The notes below the pieces were generated by a model that saw only the letters and a program-made list of their open reading frames with translations, was not told where the DNA came from and did not search any database. A program made the position numbers and the translations under genes. This document shows, in pieces, positions 1 through 5,337 of a stretch of 6,893 nucleotides of DNA. The stretch spans positions 1 through 6,893 of the forward strand of contig JAGLUD010000153.1 of NCBI GenBank assembly GCA_023134935.1, given 5' to 3'. Source of the stretch: Paracoccaceae bacterium (GTDB lineage: Bacteria; Pseudomonadota; Alphaproteobacteria; Rhodobacterales; Rhodobacteraceae). Every line of letters begins with the position of its first letter. The first letter of the stretch is position 1.

Positions 1-597
1 CTGGGCAAGGGTTGAAAGTTCGGAACCTACGTTTGATGTTTCCAAACCGATCGCCGCGCCGGTGCGGGCGGTCGCTGGTTTGTTCTGGCCCAGTTTTCTG
101 GTGCTGTCTGTTGATGTGATATCTAGGCGGATCGGGACGATCATCCGCATCATTTTTTCCAGCGCCTCTGGCGAGACGTTGTCGGTTTTCCAAATGGGTT
201 TGGGGGCGAGGCGGGCTTCGAATTCATCTGACAGGCGTTCAAGTACGCCTAGCATATCTGCTTGCGGCAGTAGGTTTAATTGGCCGCGAAGATGAACGGC
301 GATGTAGTTCCATGTCGGAACTTGGTCTTCGACACCATACCAGTCTGGCGAAATGTATCCGTCGGGTCCGGAGACTGCCAGTAGTGCGGATTGCGGTGCT
401 TTCAGGGCGCGGGCGATGGGGTTGGATCGCATGACGTGCGCTTCGACATAACTACCGTCGGTCGAGATTGTGAAGGGCACATGGGCGGCGATTGGGCCGT
501 CCTCGCCATTGATGCTGAGGACGCCAAATCCGCGTTGGCTGGTGAATTCCAAAGTGCTGGTTCGGGTGGCTTTGCGGAAGGCTGGATTAGGATGCAT
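1..597 (-). CDS. PaiB-like FMN-binding split-barrel protein, 3' end cut by window edge
   Basis: I read this by translating the minus strand from the ATG at 597-595. The frame stays open for 199 codons to base 1 with no stop, so the C-terminus lies outside the window, probably by only a few residues since PaiB-type proteins are about 200-210 aa. The N-terminus MHPNPAF and the segment GYISPDWYGVEDQVPTWNY (residues 80-98), followed by AVHLRG (100-105), are typical of the PaiB / FMN-binding negative transcriptional regulator family. So are HVMRSNP (54-60) and the late KLGQNKPA (168-175). The fold is a flavin-reductase-like split barrel, soluble and cytoplasmic. Bacillus subtilis PaiB represses degradative-enzyme and sporulation genes, but many homologues may simply be flavin or haem binding proteins, so the regulatory role is inferred. 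An AAGGG Shine-Dalgarno (minus strand of 604-608) sits 6 bases before the ATG and fixes the start. It lies downstream of mtaB on the same strand, but the 141-base gap suggests its own promoter. Confidence 0.88.
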   Translation of the reverse strand, partial: MHPNPAFRKATRTSTLEFTSQRGFGVLSINGEDGPIAAHVPFTISTDGSYVEAHVMRSNPIARALKAPQSALLAVSGPDGYISPDWYGVEDQVPTWNYIAVHLRGQLNLLPQADMLGVLERLSDEFEARLAPKPIWKTDNVSPEALEKMMRMIVPIRLDITSTDSTRKLGQNKPATARTGAAIGLETSNVGSELSTLAQ

Positions 598-651
598 TTT
601 TAGCCCTTATCATTGGCGTAACCATATGCATTCACGTATTAATAATGAATT

Positions 652-707
652 ATCGTTAAACTATTAAACCGGTTTAACGGTTGGGTAGTTCATACAAAGT
701 TAACCAT
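652..707. promoter_or_regulatory. Palindromic AT-rich operator-like region between mtaB and the PaiB-like gene
   Basis: TTAAACCGGTTTAA at 664-677 is a perfect 14-base palindrome. Around it, CGTTAAAC (654-661) and GTTTAACG (672-679) form an 8-base inverted repeat with a 10-base spacer. TTAAC-type octamers occur at 652-659 (TTAACGAT, minus strand), 674-681 (TTAACGGT, plus) and 700-707 (TTAACCAT, plus). A near match, GTAACCAT, lies at 618-625. TTAACCAT matches the half-site known for the alphaproteobacterial regulator CtrA, whose full site is TTAA-N7-TTAA; here two TTAA words at 664 and 674 are separated by 6 bases, not 7. The position, upstream of the PaiB-like gene and just past the end of mtaB, suits an operator. 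A hairpin role is possible, but no U-rich tail follows. The regulator is a guess. Confidence 0.4.
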
Positions 708-738
708 TATTCGTTGGCTAAATGCTATAACTGTATTG

Positions 739-2007
739 TTACTTTGTGGTTAGTTGTTTGCCGTTTTGGCCTGTAATCGTGAAAGTCACGATTTGGCCGA
801 TGTCTTGCGGAGTTTCGAAGTGGACCTCTGTGAACGCTTCTGTTCGACCCATGTGGGTGCTTTCCATCAAGATGTTGTGCTGTGTGCCGATCTGGGATTT
901 TAGGTGGCTTTGAACACGCGCTTCCCCAGCCTCGCGCAGGCGGGCGGCGCGTTCCTTGATGGTTGCGCCGTGGACGGCTGGCATGCGGGCGGCGGGGGTG
1001 CCTTCGCGGGCGGAATAGGGGAAGATGTGCAGCCAAGTCAGGCCGCAATCCTTTATCAGGCGCAGGGAGTTTTCGAACATCTCGTCGGTTTCTGTCGGGA
1101 AGCCTGCGATGATGTCGGCGCCGTAGATGATGTCGGGGCGGGCTTTGCGCATGTCTTCGCAAAACTGGATTGCGTCCTCGCGGGTGTGGCGGCGTTTCAT
1201 GCGTTTGAGGATCATGTTGTCGCCCGCTTGCAGGGATAAATGCAGGTGCGGCATTAGACGGTGTTCGCTGGCGATGGCGTCGATCAGGGCGGGGTCGGCT
1301 TCGATTGAGTCGATGGAGCTGATGCGGAGGCGCGGGAGGTCGGGGACGAGGCGCAGGATGCGTTGGACTAGGTCACCGAGTTTCGGTTGGGCGGGCAGGT
1401 CTGCGCCCCAGCTTGTCATATCGACGCCGGTTAGGACGATCTCGTTGAAGCCCTTGTCGACGAGGCGCTGGATTTGTTCGACGACAACGCCTGCGGGGAC
1501 GGAGCGGGAATTACCACGGCCGTAAGGGATTATGCAGAACGTGCAGCGGTGGTCGCAGCCGTTTTGGACCTGCACATAGGCCCGCGCGCGGGTGCCGAAA
1601 CCGTCGATCAGGTGGCCAGCGGTCTCGGTCGCGGCCATGATGTCGTTAACCATGATTTTCTCGGTCTTGCCGATGAAATTGGGTTTGGCGAGGCTGTTCC
1701 AAGTGTCGCCCTGCATTTTTTCGAGATTGCCTAGGACTAGGTCCACTTCGGGCATGTCGGCGAAGGTTTTCGGCTCGGTTTGGGCGGCACATCCGGTGAC
1801 GATCATGCGGGCGTCGGGGTTTTCGCGGCGCAGTTTACGGATGCGTTGTTTTGCGGTGCGGACGGCCTCGGATGTGACGGCGCAGGTGTTTATTACGATG
1901 GCGTCGTCTAGGCCTGCGTCAACGCCAAGCTCACGCATGGCCTCGGTTTCATAGGCGTTCAGGCGACAGCCGAAGGTCGCGAAAATTGGTGGGGTCTTGG
2001 TGGTCAT
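739..2007 (-). CDS. mtaB: tRNA (t6A37) C2-methylthiotransferase MtaB
   Basis: MtaB is a radical-SAM enzyme with two [4Fe-4S] clusters. It adds a methylthio group to N6-threonylcarbamoyladenosine 37, giving ms2t6A in tRNAs that read ANN codons. At 422 aa it has normal family length. The N-terminal UPF0004 domain carries the three auxiliary-cluster cysteines: C14 (TFGCRLNAYE), C42 (NTCAVTSEA) and C73 (VTGCAAQ). The radical-SAM motif GCDHRCTFC gives C151, C155 and C158, followed by IIPYGRGNSRS. The C-terminal part, from about residue 370, contains GRTEAFTEVHF, typical of the RNA-binding TRAM-like end. The TFGCRLN start and the ending favour MtaB over MiaB or RimO. The ATG at 2007 overlaps the dapF stop in ATGA, pointing to translational coupling; only a weak CAGG precedes it. 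No convincing terminator follows its stop. Confidence 0.95.
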   Translation of the reverse strand: MTTKTPPIFATFGCRLNAYETEAMRELGVDAGLDDAIVINTCAVTSEAVRTAKQRIRKLRRENPDARMIVTGCAAQTEPKTFADMPEVDLVLGNLEKMQGDTWNSLAKPNFIGKTEKIMVNDIMAATETAGHLIDGFGTRARAYVQVQNGCDHRCTFCIIPYGRGNSRSVPAGVVVEQIQRLVDKGFNEIVLTGVDMTSWGADLPAQPKLGDLVQRILRLVPDLPRLRISSIDSIEADPALIDAIASEHRLMPHLHLSLQAGDNMILKRMKRRHTREDAIQFCEDMRKARPDIIYGADIIAGFPTETDEMFENSLRLIKDCGLTWLHIFPYSAREGTPAARMPAVHGATIKERAARLREAGEARVQSHLKSQIGTQHNILMESTHMGRTEAFTEVHFETPQDIGQIVTFTITGQNGKQLTTK

Positions 2008-2840
2008 CCGGCGGCCTGTAGGAATTCTTTGCTGAAGGTTCCGCTGGATACCAGCATTGTTGGCCCCGTCATCCAGACACCATCTTCGCGCCAGTCAATT
2101 TCCAAATCACCGCCATCAAGGTGAACGGTGACTTTGCGGTTAGCCAAGCCTTTGCGAGCGGCGGCCACGGTCACGGCGCAGGAGCTGGAGCCGCTGGCGA
2201 GCGTATGGCCAACGCCGCGTTCCCATACGCGGACGCGGAGGTTTGAACGGTCAAGGACCTGTACGACTTGCACGTTGGTGCGTTCGGGGAACAAGGCGTG
2301 GTTCTCGATACGTGGGCCGAGTTCGTCAAGGTTGATTGCCTCGGCATCGTCTACGAAGAAACTGCAATGCGGGTTGCCCATGCCTGTTGCGGCTGGGGAG
2401 CCGTCGATTGGTAGGGCCACTGTATCGATGTCTTGCGCCAAGGGGATTTCTTGCCAGTCTAGTTGCGGTTGGCCCATGTTTACGCGGATCAGGTCGCTGC
2501 CTGCATCCTCGCAGATTAGATCACCGCGTCCGGTTCGTAGCACTACGGTGCTGTCTCCGGTTTCGGCCATCATTAGGCGTGCCACGCAGCGGGTCGCATT
2601 CCCGCAAGCGTCTGAGAGGCTGCCATCGGCGTTCCAGTAATCTACAGCGGTGACATCGCCTTCGATGCGGATTAGCGCCAGTTGGTCGAAACCGATGCCG
2701 AAATGGCGGTCTCCGATTGCGCGCGCCAAGGCAGGCGTCATCGGGTTCTCGCGCCCGCGAGCGTCGATCACCACGAAATCGTTTCCTAGCCCGTGCATTT
2801 TCAGGAATGCCAGGGCGGCGTTATCAGAGTCGTTTGTCAT
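2004..2840 (-). CDS. dapF: Diaminopimelate epimerase DapF, with Ser at the second catalytic Cys position
   Basis: DapF interconverts LL- and meso-diaminopimelate, the penultimate step of lysine synthesis and the source of meso-DAP for peptidoglycan. It is a cytoplasmic, cofactor-free enzyme using two cysteines as acid and base. The 278-aa protein opens with the family signature KMHGLGNDFVVIDAR (14-28), then NADGSLSDACGNATRC (70-85), in which C79 is the first catalytic cysteine. MGNPHC (154-159) and PERTNV (185-190) are also family motifs. The second catalytic motif, usually T-x-A-C-G-x-x-x-C, reads TLASGSSSC (213-221), so S216 (codon at 2195-2193) stands where the catalytic Cys is expected, while C221 is kept. 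The C-terminal GVWMTGPTMLV is normal. The rest of the protein shows no sign of decay, so the change may be typical of the lineage. The ATG at 2840 gives the expected N-terminus but has no Shine-Dalgarno. It is the first gene of a dapF-mtaB unit. Confidence 0.94.
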   Translation of the reverse strand: MTNDSDNAALAFLKMHGLGNDFVVIDARGRENPMTPALARAIGDRHFGIGFDQLALIRIEGDVTAVDYWNADGSLSDACGNATRCVARLMMAETGDSTVVLRTGRGDLICEDAGSDLIRVNMGQPQLDWQEIPLAQDIDTVALPIDGSPAATGMGNPHCSFFVDDAEAINLDELGPRIENHALFPERTNVQVVQVLDRSNLRVRVWERGVGHTLASGSSSCAVTVAAARKGLANRKVTVHLDGGDLEIDWREDGVWMTGPTMLVSSGTFSKEFLQAAG

Positions 2841-2846
2841 AGGCGC

Positions 2847-2875
2847 TATATAGGCACTTAGGTCGGGGCAGTAAA
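2847..2875 (-). promoter_or_regulatory. Candidate promoter for dapF-mtaB, probably giving a leaderless mRNA
   Basis: On the minus strand, TTTACT (bases 2875-2870) and TATATA (2852-2847) are spaced by 17 bases, each matching the -35 and -10 consensus at 4 of 6 positions. The -10 ends only 6 bases before the dapF ATG, so transcription would start at or next to the start codon. The lack of any Shine-Dalgarno before dapF agrees with this. The call rests on sequence match alone. Confidence 0.4.
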
Positions 2876-2889
2876 CTTTTACTGTAACA

Positions 2890-2916
2890 TTGAGATTTTG
2901 CTTTCCAAGCTAAAAT
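2890..2916 (+). promoter_or_regulatory. Candidate promoter of the class III aminotransferase gene
   Basis: TTGAGA (2890-2895) and TAAAAT (2911-2916) each match the sigma-70 type consensus at 5 of 6 positions, but the 15-base spacer is shorter than the usual 17. Transcription would start near 2923, about 30 bases before the ATG at 2954. A GAGGA Shine-Dalgarno at 2943-2947, 6 bases upstream of the ATG, supports that start codon. The promoter shares the 113-base divergent gap with the one proposed for dapF. Confidence 0.35.
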
Positions 2917-2953
2917 TTAGGCGCATAGTTCGGGTATTCATCGAGGACATATC

Positions 2954-4279
2954 ATGAGCCATATTTTCCCACGCCATACTAAAGTTAAAACGCCCGTCGC
3001 CGTGTCTGGTGAGGGGTGCTATTTGTACGATGCTTCCGGCAAGCGATATCTGGATGCATCGGGTGGCGCTGCGGTGTCCTGTCTTGGGCATGGCGACGTT
3101 GAGATTACCGAGGCGATCAAGGCACAACTGGATAAGTTGGCCTTTGCGCACACCAGTTTTCTGACGTCGGAGCCTGCGGAACAACTGGCGGATTTGCTGA
3201 TTGAACATGCGCCGGAGGGGTTGGAGAAGGTTTATCTGGTTTCCGGCGGGTCCGAGGCAACAGAGGCGGCGATCAAGCTGGCACGGCAATACTTTGTTGA
3301 AAAGGGGCAGGATCAGCGGCGGCATTTGATTGCGCGCAAGCAGTCCTATCATGGCAATACCATCGGAGCGCTTTCAGCGGGTGGTAACATTTGGCGGCGG
3401 CAACAGTTTGCGCCGCTGTTGGTTGACGTAAAGCATATTTCGGCCTGTTTCGAGTACCGCTTCCGCGAGGAAAGCGAGAGTGCCGAGGCTTATGGTTTGC
3501 GGGCTGCACAGGAACTGGAGGACGAAATTCTGAGGCTGGGCCCGGACACAGTGATGGCGTTCATGGCCGAACCCGTGGTCGGTGCGACGCTGGGTGCTGT
3601 GCCAGCGGTTGAGGGGTATTTCAAACGTATCCGCGAGATTTGCGACAAGTACGGTGTGCTGTTGATTCTGGATGAGGTCATGTGTGGAATGGGCCGCACA
3701 GGACATTTATACGCCTGCGAAGCGGATGGAATTTCGCCTGATATACTGTGCATAGCCAAGGGACTTGGCGGTGGCTATCAGCCGATTGGCGCGATGCTTT
3801 GCAGTGGCGAGATTTATCGGACTATCGAGTCGGGTTCCGGTTTCTTTCAGCATGGGCATACTTATCTGGGGCATCCGGTTGCAGCAGCTGCGGGGTTGGC
3901 GGTTGTCTCCGCGATCCTTGATCGGGGGTTGATCCCGCGTGTTCGGGAAATGGGGGGTAAGCTGGAAGCGGCGTTGCAGGCGAAGTTCGGCCAGCACCCC
4001 AACGTCGGCGATATTCGTGGGCGAGGCCTGTTTAGGGGAATCGAACTGGTGCAGAATCGCGAAACCAAAGAGCCTTTCGGCTCCCAGAGGCGACTTGCCG
4101 GCAAGATCAAGGCTGCCGCGATGGAAAATGGGCTGATTTGTTATCCGATGGCAGGTACGATTGACGGGAAACTGGGGGATCATATCCTTCTGGCACCACC
4201 TTATATTCTTGAGCAAGAACACATCGAAGAGATGGTAACCAAGTTGGATATGGCCATTTCGACGGCGCTTGGTTCATGA
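2954..4279 (+). CDS. Class III PLP-dependent aminotransferase, substrate unknown
   Basis: This 441-aa soluble protein is a fold-type I, class III (omega-) aminotransferase, of the kind usually annotated as aspartate aminotransferase family protein. Such enzymes move an amino group from an omega-amino acid, diamine or similar donor to pyruvate or 2-oxoglutarate. Visible motifs in order are VSGGSEATEAAIKLARQY (96-113, PLP phosphate region), SYHGNTIGAL (131-140, aromatic stacking on the cofactor), LDEVMCGMGRTG (239-250) with D240 facing the PLP ring nitrogen, AKGLGGGYQPIGA (268-280) with K269 as the Schiff-base lysine, and GHTYLGHPVA (301-310) with T303 binding phosphate from the partner subunit. 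RGRGLFRGIEL (355-365) holds the conserved carboxylate-binding region. All key residues are present and the length is normal. The start is supported by a good Shine-Dalgarno. It is divergent from dapF, with no neighbour that reveals the substrate. No strong terminator follows, only a weak GGATT/AATCC hairpin at 4283-4295. Confidence 0.9.
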   Translation: MSHIFPRHTKVKTPVAVSGEGCYLYDASGKRYLDASGGAAVSCLGHGDVEITEAIKAQLDKLAFAHTSFLTSEPAEQLADLLIEHAPEGLEKVYLVSGGSEATEAAIKLARQYFVEKGQDQRRHLIARKQSYHGNTIGALSAGGNIWRRQQFAPLLVDVKHISACFEYRFREESESAEAYGLRAAQELEDEILRLGPDTVMAFMAEPVVGATLGAVPAVEGYFKRIREICDKYGVLLILDEVMCGMGRTGHLYACEADGISPDILCIAKGLGGGYQPIGAMLCSGEIYRTIESGSGFFQHGHTYLGHPVAAAAGLAVVSAILDRGLIPRVREMGGKLEAALQAKFGQHPNVGDIRGRGLFRGIELVQNRETKEPFGSQRRLAGKIKAAAMENGLICYPMAGTIDGKLGDHILLAPPYILEQEHIEEMVTKLDMAISTALGS

Positions 4280-4314
4280 ATCGGATTTTTAATCCAAAGA
4301 GGCAAGATTCGCAC

Positions 4315-4343
4315 TTGACCCGACACGCATCCGAGCCTAGTTA
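4315..4343 (+). promoter_or_regulatory. Candidate promoter of tRNA-Lys
   Basis: TTGACC at 4315-4320 is a strong -35. Seventeen bases later lies TAGTTA (4338-4343), a poor -10 by the enterobacterial consensus; alphaproteobacterial -10 elements are often loose. It ends 10 bases before the mature tRNA. The bases after it (AGCCCCC, 4344-4350) form a GC-rich discriminator of the sort found at stable-RNA promoters under stringent control. Confidence 0.45.
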
Positions 4344-4353
4344 AGCCCCCGAT

Positions 4354-4429
4354 GGGCCGGTAGCTCAGTTGGTAGAGCAACTGACTTTTAATCAGTAGGT
4401 CCCGGGTTCGGATCCCGGCCGGCTCACCA
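4354..4429 (+). tRNA. tRNA-Lys (anticodon UUU), CCA encoded
   Basis: The 76-base cloverleaf folds fully. The acceptor stem is GGGCCGG (4354-4360) with CCGGCTC (4419-4425), including one G-U pair, then discriminator A4426 and an encoded CCA (4427-4429). The D arm is GCTC/GAGC (4363-4366 and 4375-4378) with loop AGTTGGTA. The anticodon stem is ACTGA/TCAGT (4380-4384 and 4392-4396), with loop CTTTTAA and anticodon TTT at 4387-4389. Position 37 is A4390, as needed for t6A and ms2t6A. The T stem is CCGGG/CCCGG (4402-4406 and 4414-4418). The T loop reads TTCGGAT, placing G at position 58 (4411) where A is nearly invariant. All stems are otherwise sound, so I take it as a working gene. Confidence 0.97.
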
Positions 4430-4437
4430 TTAAATTC

Positions 4438-4470
4438 AAAGGCTTAGATGGAAACGTCTAGGCCTTTAAT
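4438..4470 (+). terminator. Rho-independent terminator of tRNA-Lys, probably bidirectional
   Basis: Bases 4438-4450 pair with 4455-4467 in a 13-base stem containing two G-U pairs, closed by a GAAA tetraloop (4451-4454) of the GNRA class. The run TTTAATTTT (4465-4473) follows on the plus strand. On the minus strand the same stem is fully paired except for two A-C mismatches and is followed by TTTGAATTT, so it could also end the minus-strand remnant gene, whose TAG stop (4460-4458) lies inside the stem. Confidence 0.7.
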
Positions 4471-4841
4471 TTTGCCTGAGACATATTCCGACGCATTTTC
4501 ATAAGTTGGTGGAATAGCTGTTGTTGGCGGGGCCGCGATAAAACTTCGGTAGAACCCATTTGGATGGCGCGGGCGTATAGATAGAACGCGTCGGATTCCG
4601 TTAGTAGTCGACGAATTTGAACGCGGCGCCACAAGACTGATTTCTCGTGAAGACCCGCCAGTGTCTCGTCGGATTTGTATTTCAGCAAGATCGGCGCGGA
4701 AAGTTTCGCTGCCTTATGGATGCTGGTATCTTCGACATCATTGAAATTCCGGTCCACCCAGTATGCCAGATCGATGGGATCAGTTGAGTGGTTTGGTTTA
4801 CCGCGCATTTGTTTGACGAGGTAGTTTTCAGCGGATCCCAC
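4458..4841 (-). pseudogene. C-terminal remnant of a glycosyltransferase family 2 protein (127 aa)
   Basis: The frame begins at a GTG (4841-4839), has no clear Shine-Dalgarno, and encodes 127 residues. Its start, GSAENYLVKQMRGKPNH, and the later AYWVDRNFNDVEDTSI and LAGLHEKSVLWRRVQI parallel the plus-strand neighbour at 4861-5337. From memory, both match the last third of roseobacter-type family 2 glycosyltransferases, in which a similar NHY-x-x-x-S-x-x-x-YLVK block follows the catalytic domain. The similarity seems to reach upstream of the GTG (QFEV) until a TAG at 4856-4854. The GT-A catalytic domain with its Asp-x-Asp motif is absent. I see no signal peptide or membrane segment. It ends in a basic tail and stops inside the tRNA terminator hairpin. 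It could still be translated as a small protein, but a catalytic role is unlikely. The family match is recalled, not searched. Confidence 0.6.
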
Positions 4842-4860
4842 TTCGAATTGGGGCTACGGA

Positions 4861-5337
4861 TTGGTCACGCTGAACCATTATTCGCTGCGGTCCGCCGAGA
4901 GCTATCTGGTTAAGCGGTTCCGTGGCCGCGTGAATCATGTAGATAGGGACCAGGGGCTAAATTACTGGTTTCGTATGAATAATAATGGGACCGAAGATCG
5001 CTCTATTCTGAATAAAATTCCGCGTGCGAAGCTGGAATTTGACAAGCTTATGTTGGACCCAGATATACTTGCGATGCACGAACGCACCGTGATCGCGCAC
5101 AAAGTTCGCGTTCAGTCCTTACTACAAAGTCCAGACTACAAAGCGCTGTTTGACGAAGTTACGGGCGAGCGATTGAATGCATTGGCGCGGATGAACCATC
5201 ACTTCGGGTCACAGGTATTTGAGGATGGGCCGGACGCTATCTCGACGGATTTCCATAACGAGAACACAACATATGAGGACGCGCCACCAGATGTGCCGGC
5301 GGACCCAAGCCCGCCGGTGAAACCATACTTTTCCTAG
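4861..5337 (+). pseudogene. C-terminal remnant of a second glycosyltransferase family 2 protein (158 aa)
   Basis: The frame is open from 4825 (after a TAG at 4822-4824), and the first likely start is the TTG at 4861, with only a weak GGGG upstream. The product begins LVTLNHYSLRSAESYLVK, then RGRVNHVDRDQGLNYWFRM, EDRSI and AMHERTVIAHKVRVQSLL. I recognise this as the C-terminal part of a family 2 glycosyltransferase widespread in Rhodobacteraceae, where it follows the catalytic domain. That domain is missing: upstream DNA instead holds the related minus-strand remnant. Two WGYG-type residues before the TTG may also belong to the ancestral protein. The tail from about residue 125 is acidic and proline-rich and looks disordered. 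Its TAG overlaps the purH stop, so the two genes converge with no gap. An intact expressed small protein remains possible, since the frame has no internal stop. Confidence 0.6.

Noticed and set aside
62..603. Plus-strand frames at the left edge (62-295, 391-603, 470-667).
   Set aside because: All are antisense to the PaiB-like gene, which explains this stretch on the minus strand with family motifs and a good Shine-Dalgarno.
725..1162. Long minus-strand frame overlapping mtaB (145 aa, rich in Arg, His and Pro).
   Set aside because: It is a shifted frame of mtaB, whose motifs are complete in its own frame; the low-complexity Arg/Pro composition is typical of a shadow frame.
4283..4295. GGATT-TTT-AATCC hairpin after the aminotransferase stop as a terminator.
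   Set aside because: The stem has only five base pairs with a three-base loop and is followed by CAAAG with no T tract.
702..4884. Exact 12-base repeat AACCATTATTCG at 702-713 and 4873-4884.
   Set aside because: About one such match is expected by chance in a window of this size; one copy is coding and the flanks are unrelated.
4354..5337. Possible integrated element at tRNA-Lys, because truncated genes lie directly after it.
   Set aside because: No integrase, transposase or phage gene is present, and I found no second copy of the tRNA 3' end that could act as an attachment site in this window.
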